Assembly: GCF_963678185.1 (NCBI RefSeq)
Contig: NZ_OY782757.1
Span: 3,066,001-3,130,000 of the forward strand
Length of the DNA: 64,000 nucleotides
Direction of reading: 5' to 3'
Source of the DNA: an uncultured Tolumonas sp.
GTDB lineage: Bacteria > Pseudomonadota > Gammaproteobacteria > Enterobacterales > Aeromonadaceae
Below are positions 56,030-64,000 of this stretch, one piece after another (within the stretch, counting starts at the first letter, position 1; each line of letters starts with the position of its first letter). The translations under genes were made by a program, and so were the position numbers. Below the pieces are notes generated by a model that saw only the letters and a list, made by a program, of their open reading frames with translations, ran no database searches and was not told the DNA's origin.

Positions 56030-56130
56030 TGGTGCATTTGATGCACATTAATGAGGCGTAGAGAGATTTCTTAGTGCTTATTTGGTGCATAAAAAATGAA
56101 CAGCTTTATCTGATGCACAGACATGGCAGC
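56030..56130. promoter_or_regulatory. NtrC-like enhancer sites upstream of amtB
   Basis: Three elements carry the NtrC half-sites TGGTGCA or TGCAC: TGGTGCATTTGATGCAC (56030-56046), AGTGCTTATTTGGTGCA (56073-56089) and TGCACAGACATGGCAGC (56114-56130). They lie roughly 85 to 190 bases upstream of the predicted sigma-54 start, a normal enhancer distance. No site is a perfect match. The region also abuts bioH. Confidence 0.5.
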
Positions 56131-56205
56131 TATTCTCTTCGCAGTGATTAGATTGAACGGTTATCATAGCTTTGCAGGCTATTGTGAGTAATAGAGAAAA
56201 GAACA

Positions 56206-56964
56206 ATGTATATCGAACGTATCGGGCAAGGGCCGGATCTGGTGTTATTACATGGATGGGGCTTAAACAGTGCAGTATGGCAAGAAATTGTGCCACTACT
56301 AGCGCCATACTATTCTTTGCATTTAGTCGATTTACCCGGCTTTGGCTTTAGCCAGCACACGATTGTGGAAAGTGCCGATCTTGCTTTGTGGAGTGAGGCA
56401 GTATTACCGTATTTACCCGCGCAATTTAACTTACTGGGCTGGTCGATGGGTGGGCTGATCGCATTACGGATGGCATTGGATTACCCTGCTCGTATCCAAC
56501 GATTAGTTTTGATCGGCAGTTCACCTTGTTTTTTACAACAAGAAAACTGGCCGGGTATTCGCCCGGATGTGTTATCCGGGTTTAATCGCGCTCTACAACT
56601 GGATACCCGTAAAACAATAGAACGTTTTTTAGCGATCCAAGCAATGGGGAGCGAATCCGTTAAAGAGGATGTAAAACGGCTGAAAAGCTGGTTACAGCAG
56701 CGACCCGATGCTACATCTGCTGCCCTTAAGGCGGGGTTACAATTACTGGAAACGATCGATCTAAGATCTGAGATTTCTCAGCTGAGTTGCCCGGTACTGA
56801 GCCTCTATGGCCGTTTAGATAGTTTGGTGCCGGTTACCGCAGTAGCCAAAATTGAAGCTTTGATGCCTTGTGGTCATTCAGTGATTTTTCCGCACGCAGC
56901 ACATACGCCATTTCTGTCTCATCCACAGTTATTTATCGAAGCATTACACCAATTTATTGATTGA
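56206..56964 (+). CDS. bioH: BioH, pimeloyl-ACP methyl ester esterase
   Basis: Alpha/beta hydrolase that demethylates pimeloyl-ACP methyl ester in biotin synthesis. The 252-residue length is that of E. coli BioH. It has the oxyanion block [14 protein letters not shown], the Ser nucleophile in [15 protein letters not shown], an Asp in [11 protein letters not shown] and the His in [13 protein letters not shown]. It reads away from gntX/nfuA with amtB between, a rearranged version of the E. coli bioH-gntX-nfuA set. bioC and the rest of the bio genes are not in the window. Confidence 0.92.
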   Translation: MYIERIGQGPDLVLLHGWGLNSAVWQEIVPLLAPYYSLHLVDLPGFGFSQHTIVESADLALWSEAVLPYLPAQFNLLGWSMGGLIALRMALDYPARIQRLVLIGSSPCFLQQENWPGIRPDVLSGFNRALQLDTRKTIERFLAIQAMGSESVKEDVKRLKSWLQQRPDATSAALKAGLQLLETIDLRSEISQLSCPVLSLYGRLDSLVPVTAVAKIEALMPCGHSVIFPHAAHTPFLSHPQLFIEALHQFID

Positions 56965-56973
56965 AAAATGTGC

Positions 56974-57002
56974 GACAAATGCTGTTATTCTCATCATTTG
57001 TC
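56974..57002. other. 8-bp hairpin after bioH
   Basis: GACAAATG and CATTTGTC form a perfect 8-bp dyad around 13 bases in the 87-base gap between bioH and the flagellar-like gene. There is no T run after it; it could be a weak terminator or an operator. Confidence 0.35.
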
Positions 57003-57051
57003 ATCGATAATTACTTTGAGTTGATCTGTATATTTCGAGGATGTTGACCGT

Positions 57052-57309
57052 ATGAATATAAACAGTGCGTTTTCATCAGGCGTGCTTGGTTTGCAGAAAG
57101 CAACCTCACAAATGGACGCCAGTGCCAGTAAAATTGCACAGCAGACTTTGCCATCATCATCCGATCAAGGAACGCCAGTTTCACAACAAGATGCGATACC
57201 TGATTCGTTAGTACAACTTAAAATGGCTGAGATTCAGGGTAAAGCATCAGCAGAAGTGATCACGCGTTCTGATCAAATGCTTGGTTCATTACTCAATATT
57301 CACGTCTGA
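57052..57309 (+). CDS. Small protein with flagellar rod/hook-like ends
   Basis: An 85-residue protein. The N-terminus (INSAFSSGVLGLQKATSQMD, then ASASKIAQ) resembles the amphipathic N-terminal signature of flagellar rod and hook proteins. The C-terminus (VITRSDQMLGSLLNIHV) resembles their closing helix, with only 40 residues between. It has GAGGATG 10 bases upstream. It may be a minimal relic or a paralogue that joins a flagellar axial structure. No other flagellar gene is in the window, so this is inference from pattern. It lies 5 bases before the HEXXH gene and is probably co-transcribed. Confidence 0.7.
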   Translation: MNINSAFSSGVLGLQKATSQMDASASKIAQQTLPSSSDQGTPVSQQDAIPDSLVQLKMAEIQGKASAEVITRSDQMLGSLLNIHV

Positions 57310-57314
57310 CGATT

Positions 57315-58211
57315 ATGAATATTGCCCCGACCTATCCCAATTTAGTGCCTTTGGCACAACAGCCCGCGACGGAAGCCGCGCGGCGGGATAGTGCTTTACG
57401 AGAGCCCATTCCACAGCCAGCGGCAAGCTCTTCGGGTAATACAGACAATCAGTTAAATAATTCTTCTGATACTCCGCAGCGTTATATCAACCTTAACAGC
57501 GCTACTAGTTCAGATACCTACTCTTTATCATCAATCAAAAATAACAGCGTTAAAAATAGTACGGACACTACGTTACCTTCCTCTGAGACTGTCACAGCTG
57601 CATCAGATCAGTCGCGTCGGAATGGACAAACTTCGTCAGACGGTAATGATGCTTCGTCTGGCTCGGAAGAAGATAAGAAAAAAGCGCAGCAAGAAGAACA
57701 AGCTGTTAAAGATCTAAAAAAACGAGATACCGAAGTTCGCACTCATGAGCAGGCGCATAAAACCGCGGGCGGACAATATGCGGAATCACCAGCTTTTGAT
57801 ATGACCAAAGGGCCGGATGGGAAGGATTATGCTACCGGTGGCCATGTGAATATCGATGTTTCTGCTATTCCTAATGATCCGCAAGCGACGCTGAATAAAA
57901 TGTCGCAGATAAAATCTGCGGCATTGGCCCCTGCCGAACCATCTTCGCAGGATCTGAAAGTAGCTGCGAGAGCAGATATGGTTGCCGTTGCTGCACGTAG
58001 TGAGCTTTCAAAATCATCAGAGACAACAACTAACAATGATGGCACAGCAAAGACGTCTTCTGATTCTGCTGATAATAAAACACAAAACTCAGCGATTGTT
58101 GATGAACCTTTTATTAGTGAGCAGATGCGTCGGCGGGGTGTCATTATCTTAGCCCGTTATCAATCATCAGGCCGCCCGCAAGCGCAGACGGCACTAACTG
58201 CTTATTCCTGA
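57315..58211 (+). CDS. SprA-related putative metalloprotease
   Basis: A 298-residue protein. Residues 1-130 are Ser/Thr/Asn/Gln-rich and probably disordered. The C-terminal domain (about 135-240) has LKKRDTEVRTHEQAHKTAGG with an HEQAH (HEXXH) motif, then YATGGHVNIDVSAIPNDP and LAPAEPSSQDLKVAARA. This is the wording I know from the SprA-related family, annotated as putative zinc metalloprotease. No signal peptide is present. Starting 5 bases after the small flagellar-like gene and without its own ribosome site, it is likely translated by coupling. The substrate is unknown. Its stop lies 10 bases from the convergent tex stop. Confidence 0.8.
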   Translation: MNIAPTYPNLVPLAQQPATEAARRDSALREPIPQPAASSSGNTDNQLNNSSDTPQRYINLNSATSSDTYSLSSIKNNSVKNSTDTTLPSSETVTAASDQSRRNGQTSSDGNDASSGSEEDKKKAQQEEQAVKDLKKRDTEVRTHEQAHKTAGGQYAESPAFDMTKGPDGKDYATGGHVNIDVSAIPNDPQATLNKMSQIKSAALAPAEPSSQDLKVAARADMVAVAARSELSKSSETTTNNDGTAKTSSDSADNKTQNSAIVDEPFISEQMRRRGVIILARYQSSGRPQAQTALTAYS

Positions 58212-58221
58212 TCTGTTTGTA

Positions 58222-60528
58222 TTAGCGTCGTTTAGCATTTGCAAACGCAGCGGCAAAGGCATTGTTATCACCATTGCTCTGTGGTTTTGCTGTGGTAGTT
58301 GAACGTGATTCTGATTTACGACTTGCTTGTTCCTGACGATCTTTCGGCTGGGGTTTACTGGTTGTGACTTCATCATCTAAGCGCATGGTTAATGCAATAC
58401 GCTTGCGCGGCAGATCGACTTCTACCACTTTCACTTTGACGATATCACCCGCTTTTACCACTTCGCGAGGGTCGCTTACATAGCGATTGGTTAGGGCGGA
58501 TATATGCACTAAACCATCTTGATGTACACCAATATCGACAAAGGCGCCAAAATTGGTCACGTTGGTAACACAGCCTTCCAGAATCATCTCTGGGCGCAGA
58601 TCTTTCATCTCTTCCACGCCTTCGCGGAAAGTCGCGGTTTTAAATTCCGGCCGTGGGTCACGCCCTGGTTTATCCAACTCTTGCAGAATATCGGTGATGG
58701 TCGGAATACCAAAATGCTCATCGGTGTAATCGGCGGGCTTCAGCGATTTCAATAAGGTGCTGTTACCAATCAAACCGGAAACTGGTTTTTGCAACTGAGC
58801 GATAATTTTTTCCACCACCGGATAAGCTTCTGGGTGAACAGAAGAAGCGTCAAGTGGATTTTTACCATCACGAATACGCAAGAAGCCTGCGCACTGTTCA
58901 TAAGCTTTCGGGCCTAAACGTGCCACTTTGAGCAACTCTTTCCGTTCTTTAAACGCGCCATTGCTATCACGGTGCGCCACGATATTTTGCGCCAGCGTTT
59001 TGCTTAACCCTGACACGCGAGTCAATAGCGGAACCGAGGCGGTGTTTACATCCACACCAACGGCGTTGACGCAATCTTCCACTACGGTATCAAGATTTTT
59101 AGCGAGTTGATTCTGGCTGACATCATGCTGATATTGACCCACACCAATCGCTTTCGGATCGATCTTAACCAGCTCCGCCAGCGGATCTTGCAGACGACGC
59201 GCGATAGACACGGCGCCACGTAGTGATACATCCAGTTCAGGAAATTCTGCTGCGGCTAGCTCAGACGCGGAATAAACCGATGCGCCCGCTTCGCTGACCA
59301 CCACTTTCTGCGCTTTACAATCGGGGTAGCGTTGCAGCATGTCGGCCACCAGACGGTCTGTTTCCCGTGATGCTGTGCCGTTACCAATACTGATCAAACC
59401 GACATTATGCTGTTTACATAGTGTATGAATGATTTCAATAGCTTGGTCATATTGGCGACGTGGTTCAAACGGATAAACAGTGTGTGTTGCCACCAATTTA
59501 CCTGTCGCATCAACAACCGCTACTTTCACGCCCGTGCGAATACCTGGGTCTAAGCCCATTGTCGCTTTCATGCCCGCGGGAGCAGCCATCAGCAAATCTT
59601 TCAGATTGCTGGCGAAAACGCGGATCGCTTCAGTTTCTGCCGCATCACGCAGGCGACCAATCAGTTCGGTTTCCATCTGCAATGAGAGTTTAATTTTCCA
59701 TGTCCAATTCACCACACTTTGCAGCCATTTATCGGCTGGGCGACCGCGAAACGCCAATTCAAAGTAACGGGTGATCAGTTGTTCGCAAGGGTGTGAATCA
59801 CCGCTTTGTTCGATCTGTAAACTTAAGGCCAGAAAACCTTCATTCCGGCCACGTAACATGGCCAAGGTACGATGTGACGGAACTTTAGCGATCGGCTCTT
59901 GATGATCAAAATAATCGCTGAATTTAGCACCTTCTGCCTGTTTGCCTTCGATCACTTGTGCGCGTAATAAAGCTGAGCGCCACAGGTAGCTACGCAGTTG
60001 CTCCAGTAAACCCGCTTCTTCGGCAAAACGCTCCATTAGAATATAACGGGCACCGTCCAGCGCGGTTTTGCTGTCATTGATCTGATGTTCTGCATTCAGA
60101 TAGCTCTGCGCTTCTGTTTCTGGATCTAATTCCGGATTTGCTAATAGCATGTCGGCCAATGGTTGCAGACCAGCTTCTATCGCGATCTGGCCTTTCGTGC
60201 GGCGTTTTGGTTTATAGGGCAGGTATAAATCTTCCAGTCGAGTTTTGGTGTCAGCGGCCCAAATATCAGCGCGTAATTCATCAGTCAGCTTACCTTGCTC
60301 ACTGATCGATGACAGGATGGTTTGACGGCGATCTTCCAGTTCCCGTAAATAACCCAGACGCTGTTCCAGATGACGTAATTGCGTGTCATCCAACCCGCCA
60401 GTGATTTCTTTACGATAACGTGCGATAAACGGAACGGTGGAACCGTCATCCAGTAATTTTACTGCGGCGGCCACCTGCTCATTGCGGGCATTTAATTCAT
60501 CGGCAATGATTTGATTAATCGAAGGCAT
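58222..60528 (-). CDS. tex: Tex/YhgF, S1-domain transcription accessory protein
   Basis: A 768-residue nucleic-acid-binding protein related to Spt6. In order it has an N-terminal helical region ([29 protein letters not shown] in part), a YqgF-like RNase H fold ([17 protein letters not shown]), helix-hairpin-helix units ([22 protein letters not shown]) and an S1 domain ([28 protein letters not shown]). A Lys/Arg/Ser-rich tail ends it. MPSINQII at 60528 is chosen because GAGGA lies 6 bases upstream; the longer frame to 60636 would run into greB. It is probably co-transcribed with greB, as in E. coli. Confidence 0.95.
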   Translation of the reverse strand: MPSINQIIADELNARNEQVAAAVKLLDDGSTVPFIARYRKEITGGLDDTQLRHLEQRLGYLRELEDRRQTILSSISEQGKLTDELRADIWAADTKTRLEDLYLPYKPKRRTKGQIAIEAGLQPLADMLLANPELDPETEAQSYLNAEHQINDSKTALDGARYILMERFAEEAGLLEQLRSYLWRSALLRAQVIEGKQAEGAKFSDYFDHQEPIAKVPSHRTLAMLRGRNEGFLALSLQIEQSGDSHPCEQLITRYFELAFRGRPADKWLQSVVNWTWKIKLSLQMETELIGRLRDAAETEAIRVFASNLKDLLMAAPAGMKATMGLDPGIRTGVKVAVVDATGKLVATHTVYPFEPRRQYDQAIEIIHTLCKQHNVGLISIGNGTASRETDRLVADMLQRYPDCKAQKVVVSEAGASVYSASELAAAEFPELDVSLRGAVSIARRLQDPLAELVKIDPKAIGVGQYQHDVSQNQLAKNLDTVVEDCVNAVGVDVNTASVPLLTRVSGLSKTLAQNIVAHRDSNGAFKERKELLKVARLGPKAYEQCAGFLRIRDGKNPLDASSVHPEAYPVVEKIIAQLQKPVSGLIGNSTLLKSLKPADYTDEHFGIPTITDILQELDKPGRDPRPEFKTATFREGVEEMKDLRPEMILEGCVTNVTNFGAFVDIGVHQDGLVHISALTNRYVSDPREVVKAGDIVKVKVVEVDLPRKRIALTMRLDDEVTTSKPQPKDRQEQASRKSESRSTTTAKPQSNGDNNAFAAAFANAKRR

Positions 60529-60553
60529 GTTTATCCTCGGTGTTGTAATGCCG

Positions 60554-61039
60554 TTATTCTGCGTTAAACGGCTGATATTGGATCTTATTGATGTACCACT
60601 CTTTCTCGCCTGATGGCGTTTGTACCCGCACTTCATCGTCGACTTGTTTGCCGATCAACGCGCGGGCCATCGGCGAATCAATGGTGATGTAATTGTTTTT
60701 GGTGTCGATCTCATCGGTGCCGACAATACGATAACGCACGATGTCACCTTGCTCGTTTTCCAACTCCACCCAAGCGCCAAAATAGACTTTTCCCTCTTGC
60801 TGTGGCGCATATTCGACAATTTTCAATGCATCTAAACGCTTGGTCAGAAAACGTAATCGACGATCAATAGAACGCAGCTCTCGTTTTCCTTCCTTATATT
60901 CAGCATTTTCACTGCGGTCACCGAGCGCGGCGGCCTCGGAGACGGCCTGTGTCACCTCTGGTCGTTTTACTTTCCACAGATACTTCAACTCATCTTCGAG
61001 TTTTTGCCAGCCGGCGCGGGTAATGAGATTGGTTTTCAT
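60554..61039 (-). CDS. greB: GreB transcript cleavage factor
   Basis: Binds the RNA polymerase secondary channel and stimulates cleavage of backtracked RNA. The 161-residue protein follows E. coli GreB more closely than GreA ([41 protein letters not shown]). The acidic tip is in the coiled-coil loop, and [16 protein letters not shown] lies in the C-terminal globular domain. It is 25 bases upstream of tex. It is divergent from mraZ; the 334-base gap between them holds the mraZ promoter and operator. Confidence 0.95.
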   Translation of the reverse strand: MKTNLITRAGWQKLEDELKYLWKVKRPEVTQAVSEAAALGDRSENAEYKEGKRELRSIDRRLRFLTKRLDALKIVEYAPQQEGKVYFGAWVELENEQGDIVRYRIVGTDEIDTKNNYITIDSPMARALIGKQVDDEVRVQTPSGEKEWYINKIQYQPFNAE

Positions 61040-61249
61040 GGCCGTTACTTTGACAGAGTGAATTCATGAGCCGCAGCATAAGGGGTTTGTTAAAAATCGC
61101 CAAATATCCTGCTAATCGGATGTTTAAAAGTGATGCACTTCGCAAACTGATTATTTTTTATAATCGGGCATTTTGCTGAAAAATCAGCCGCTTTAGAGAG
61201 AGATGAAAAAAATCCCTGTTGGTTAGTTCGAATCAAGCCCGACTGGCGC

Positions 61250-61278
61250 TTGCAAAGGGGCATAGGCATCCTTACACT
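61250..61278 (+). promoter_or_regulatory. Predicted mraZ promoter
   Basis: TTGCAA (61250-61255), 17 bases, TACACT (61273-61278). Transcription would begin close to 61285, at the first MraZ box. I saw no second promoter in the rest of the greB-mraZ gap (61040-61249). Confidence 0.45.
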
Positions 61279-61283
61279 TCTAG

Positions 61284-61308
61284 GTGGAAAAAAGTGGGGT
61301 ATTGTGGA
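61284..61308 (+). promoter_or_regulatory. MraZ operator: three GTGGR repeats
   Basis: GTGGA, GTGGG and GTGGA begin at 61284, 61294 and 61304, exactly 10 bases apart with 5-base spacers. This is the known MraZ box arrangement (TGGGN direct repeats). They overlap the predicted transcription start, which fits autorepression of the dcw cluster by MraZ. Confidence 0.75.
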
Positions 61309-61373
61309 GCTCAGTAGAGTGAATTCCCAATATTCGCCGGCTGGCAGGAAATAACCAAACAGCAAGGTGCGGC

Positions 61374-61832
61374 ATGCTACGTGGAGCACACGCCATCGCT
61401 CTGGATACCAAAGGGCGATTAGCAGTTCCAACTAAGTTTCGAGATTGGCTTCGCGAAGAGTGCGAGGGCCAGCTTGTCTGCACCATTGATATAGCGAATC
61501 CCTGCCTGTTGCTGTACCCACTGGGTGAATGGGAAGAAATAGAAAAGAAGCTGAAATCCCTGTCCAGCATGAATCCGGTAGAACGTCGTTTACAGCGTTT
61601 ATTACTGGGTTATGCCTGTGAATGTGAGCTGGATGGTAACGGTCGTTTGCTGTTGTCGGCGCCGTTGCGTCAGCACGCTGGGCTGGATAAACAGATCATG
61701 CTGGTTGGTCAATTAAATAAATTTGAAATCTGGAGTGAAACTCGCTGGTTACAACAAGTGGATGAGGACATTCAGGCATTGCCGGATATGGACTGGACTA
61801 CTTCGGATAAACTGCGTGATTTTTCACTTTAG
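61374..61832 (+). CDS. mraZ: MraZ, transcriptional regulator of the dcw cluster
   Basis: A 152-residue protein with two tandem AbrB/SpoVT-like swapped-hairpin domains: [10 protein letters not shown]-like [20 protein letters not shown] and [20 protein letters not shown]. It binds its own promoter and represses the division and cell-wall cluster. The operator repeats are visible at 61284-61308. AAGGTG precedes the ATG. It is followed by rsmH after 18 bases, the normal dcw order. Confidence 0.96.
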   Translation: MLRGAHAIALDTKGRLAVPTKFRDWLREECEGQLVCTIDIANPCLLLYPLGEWEEIEKKLKSLSSMNPVERRLQRLLLGYACECELDGNGRLLLSAPLRQHAGLDKQIMLVGQLNKFEIWSETRWLQQVDEDIQALPDMDWTTSDKLRDFSL

Positions 61833-61850
61833 CACTGGGGATAAAAGCTA

Positions 61851-62777
61851 ATGGAACATATCACTGTACTGTTGCAGGAAGCGGTGGACGGGCTGGCTAT
61901 TCGCCCGGACGGCGTGTATGTGGACGGTACATTCGGACGTGGTGGACATTCCCGTCTGATCCTGCAACACCTCGGCCCACAGGGGCGCTTGTATGCTATT
62001 GACCGTGACCCTCAGGCGGTGGCAGTAGCCAAAGAGTGGCAGGATCCCCGTTTTGAAATCATCTCAGGTCCATTTTCTTCACTGTATGACTATATGGCAG
62101 AGCGTGATCTGCTGGGTAAAGTTGACGGTTTGTTGCTGGATCTTGGCGTGTCATCACCACAACTGGATGAAGCTGAACGTGGTTTCAGTTTCATGAATGA
62201 TGGCCCGCTCGATATGCGCATGGACCCGTTGCATGGTGAAAGCGCGGCAGACTGGCTTTTACACGCTGACGTCGATGATATTGCCTGGGTACTGCGCACT
62301 TACGGTGAAGAGCGTTTTGCCAATCGTATTGCTCGCGCCATTGTCGCTGATCGTGCCACGACACCTTACACCCGCACTCGCCAGTTGGCTGAGATGATCG
62401 CACGTGTGGTGCCAAACAAAGAAAAACATAAACATCCTGCCACACGGAGCTTTCAGGCGTTACGTATTCACGTGAACCAAGAGTTAAAAGAGATCGAAGA
62501 AACGCTAAAAGCGTCATTATCGGTTTTGGCTCCTGGTGGTCGTTTGGCCGTGATCAGTTTCCATTCACTGGAAGATCGCATCGTTAAGCAATTTATTCGT
62601 CAGCAGGAAAAAGGCATTCAGCCGCCGAAAGGCTTGCCTATTACGGAAGACCAAATTCGTAAAACTCAGACCTTGCATTCTGTTGGTAAAGCGATCAAGC
62701 CAGCAGATAGTGAAGTTTCCGACAATGTGCGTTCACGCAGTTCGGTATTGCGTGTCGCCGAGCGTCTGGAGAGCTAA
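61851..62777 (+). CDS. rsmH: 16S rRNA C1402 N4-methyltransferase
   Basis: SAM-dependent enzyme (formerly MraW) that N4-methylates C1402 in the ribosomal P site. The 308-residue protein has [35 protein letters not shown] with the SAM-binding loop. [39 protein letters not shown] and [16 protein letters not shown] are the other family blocks. GGGGATAA precedes the ATG. ftsL follows after 2 bases. Confidence 0.97.
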   Translation: MEHITVLLQEAVDGLAIRPDGVYVDGTFGRGGHSRLILQHLGPQGRLYAIDRDPQAVAVAKEWQDPRFEIISGPFSSLYDYMAERDLLGKVDGLLLDLGVSSPQLDEAERGFSFMNDGPLDMRMDPLHGESAADWLLHADVDDIAWVLRTYGEERFANRIARAIVADRATTPYTRTRQLAEMIARVVPNKEKHKHPATRSFQALRIHVNQELKEIEETLKASLSVLAPGGRLAVISFHSLEDRIVKQFIRQQEKGIQPPKGLPITEDQIRKTQTLHSVGKAIKPADSEVSDNVRSRSSVLRVAERLES

Positions 62778-62779
62778 CA

Positions 62780-63091
62780 ATGGAACGCCGGCTTAATCTC
62801 GCTTTATTGATCTTGCTTGATCTGAAACGTCATTGGTTTCAGGTCATTCTGAGTCTGGCTATTCTTGGTTCTGCGCTGACCACTATTGTAGTGACGGACG
62901 ATACCCGTTCTGTCACGGCGGAATTGAACAAGGTACAGAGCAAAAGTGATGATCTTGAAGTTGAATGGCGACATTTGGTTTTAGAACAGAATGCTCAGGC
63001 TGAGCATTCGCGCGTTTCGGATATTGCCAAAGTGAAGCTGGCAATGACACGGCCTAAGCCTTTAGAAGAAAAGATGATTAGTCTGCCATGA
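62780..63091 (+). CDS. ftsL: FtsL, cell division protein
   Basis: A 103-residue bitopic inner-membrane protein of the FtsQLB complex. There is a short cytoplasmic tail, a membrane segment at about 20-40 (WFQVILSLAILGSALTTIVV) and a periplasmic coiled coil (about 48-85: TAELNKVQSKSDDLEVEWRH). It overlaps ftsI by 4 bases (ATGA), so the two are coupled. Sequence conservation is low in this family, and position is strong support. Confidence 0.93.
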   Translation: MERRLNLALLILLDLKRHWFQVILSLAILGSALTTIVVTDDTRSVTAELNKVQSKSDDLEVEWRHLVLEQNAQAEHSRVSDIAKVKLAMTRPKPLEEKMISLP

Positions 63092-64000
63092 GCATAAGAG
63101 CTACTACTAAGAAAAATAATAAAAAAACAGATACCGGGCTTGCGCACTGGCGCTTCATCGTGTTGCTGGGTTTTATATTTGCCGGATTTTCAGGCTTGGT
63201 TGCACGCACCGCCTGGATCCAAGTAATTCAACCTGATCGGTTGCGTCAAGAAGGCGATATGCGTTCGCTGAGAACGACATCAGACCCTTCTGATCGAGGC
63301 ATGGTCACCGATCGTAATGGTGAACAATTAGCGGTTTCTGTTCCAGTGCAAGCGGTGTGGGCTGACCCGAAAGAGATCCACGAAGCGGATGGGTTAAAAA
63401 ATACCGATGCATGGATGGCGTTAGCTGATGTGCTGGATCTGGATATGCCTAAGTTAACCGCTAGCATTGCTGATCCCAAACGCCGTTTTGTCTACCTGCA
63501 GCGGCAAATTACCCCTGCAGTGGCTGATTACATCGCTAAATTAAAACTGCCGGGCGTACATTTACGTCGGGAAACCAAACGCTATTACCCAACCGGCGAA
63601 ATTAGTGCGCACTTGGTGGGAAATACCAATATCGATGGCGCCGGTATTGAAGGGGTGGAGCGGGCATTTAATGAATGGCTGACCTCGACGCCGTCAGAAT
63701 ACAAGATCCGTAAAGACCGTCAGGGACGGGTCATTGAAAATATCGGTATCGTCAAAGAAGGTAAAAAAGCAGGGCAATTGGTATTAAGTATCGACCAACG
63801 TTTGCAATCTGTTGCGTATCGTTCTTTGAAATATGCGACTGAAGTGAATAAAGCGACTTCAGGTTCGCTGGTGTTGATGGATGTCATCACTGGTGAAATA
63901 TTGGCGATGGTTAACACACCGTCCTATAACCCGAATAACCGCGAACAGTACGAAAGCTTCCGTGCCCGTAATCGCGCAGTCACTGATACCTACGAACCGG
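63088..64000 (+). CDS. ftsI: FtsI (PBP3), septal peptidoglycan transpeptidase (partial)
   Basis: The first 304 residues of the division-specific class B penicillin-binding protein; the gene runs off the window. It has a basic cytoplasmic tail, a membrane anchor at about 24-44 (FIVLLGFIFAGFSGLVARTA), the pedestal domain (DPSDRGMVTDRNGEQLAVSV, GEISAHLVGNTNIDGAGIEG) and the start of the transpeptidase domain (LDVITGEILAMV-like MDVITGEILAMVNTPSYNPN). The window ends at DTYEP, just before the expected active-site Ser. The start overlaps the ftsL stop. Confidence 0.96.
   Translation, partial: MSIRATTKKNNKKTDTGLAHWRFIVLLGFIFAGFSGLVARTAWIQVIQPDRLRQEGDMRSLRTTSDPSDRGMVTDRNGEQLAVSVPVQAVWADPKEIHEADGLKNTDAWMALADVLDLDMPKLTASIADPKRRFVYLQRQITPAVADYIAKLKLPGVHLRRETKRYYPTGEISAHLVGNTNIDGAGIEGVERAFNEWLTSTPSEYKIRKDRQGRVIENIGIVKEGKKAGQLVLSIDQRLQSVAYRSLKYATEVNKATSGSLVLMDVITGEILAMVNTPSYNPNNREQYESFRARNRAVTDTYEP

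Noticed and set aside
1-64000. Mobile elements, CRISPR arrays, tRNA or rRNA genes
   Set aside because: I looked for regular repeats, transposase-like or integrase-like proteins and cloverleaf-type stretches and saw none that I could support by eye.

Overview
The window reads as an ordinary, gene-dense chromosomal segment of a gammaproteobacterium. The housekeeping proteins are closest in wording to Aeromonadales/Vibrio/Enterobacterales homologues, and the gene order mixes several E. coli blocks: rpmE/priA, gcvA-rlmM, ppnN/xni, queF-syd-yqcC-truC, yibN-secB-gpsA, nfuA-gntX-bioH, tex-greB and the start of the dcw cluster. I infer a Tolumonas/Aeromonas-like organism; no rRNA or tRNA is present to confirm it. 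I saw no prophage, insertion sequence, CRISPR array or tRNA gene.

Layout. 1-3.6 kb: argS-ftsN-hslV-hslU, read leftwards. 3.8-7.9 kb: rightward genes for a stand-alone Lon N-terminal domain protein, an RpoE/ChrR-type ECF sigma factor with its zinc anti-sigma factor, and aguB-aguA (agmatine to putrescine). 8-12.5 kb: a 1527-residue PAS/GAF/GGDEF/EAL protein. 12.6-16.6 kb: priA, rpmE and a short malic enzyme. 16.7-25.8 kb: a porin, glpX, a PanZ-like acetyltransferase and gltBD. 26.3-28.4 kb: gcvA and rlmM. 28.5-35.5 kb: a leftward series of queF, a TPR protein with a degenerate GGDEF domain, an active-looking diguanylate cyclase, ppnN and xni. 35.6-41 kb: syd, two small conserved genes, yqcC-truC, an HD-GYP protein and an unknown small gene. 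41.2-47.7 kb: hcp-hcr-nirBD-nirC, for ammonium-forming nitrite reduction plus hybrid cluster protein. 47.9-52.8 kb: gpmI-envC, yibN, secB-gpsA. 52.9-57 kb: nfuA, gntX/comF, amtB and bioH. 57-58.2 kb: a flagellar-rod-like small protein and a SprA-related HEXXH protein. 58.2-61 kb: tex and greB. 61.3-64 kb: mraZ-rsmH-ftsL-ftsI, the last cut by the window end.

Two themes recur. First, cyclic-di-GMP: four proteins with GGDEF, EAL or HD-GYP domains occur within 33 kb, two of them placed directly upstream of ppnN and xni with very short gaps. Second, nitrogen: gltBD, nirBDC, amtB and aguAB are all here. amtB has no glnK beside it but carries a good sigma-54 promoter and NtrC-like sites, and gltB has an intrinsic-terminator hairpin in its leader.

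No large new defence or secretion system is visible. The best leads are regulatory: an ECF promoter matching the RpoE/ChrR consensus with exact 18-bp spacing, the gltB leader terminator, and the amtB sigma-54/NtrC region. Also worth a look are the ArgRS whose HIGH motif reads AVHH, the TPR/degenerate-GGDEF plus diguanylate cyclase pair upstream of ppnN-xni, and the flagellar-like/HEXXH gene pair.
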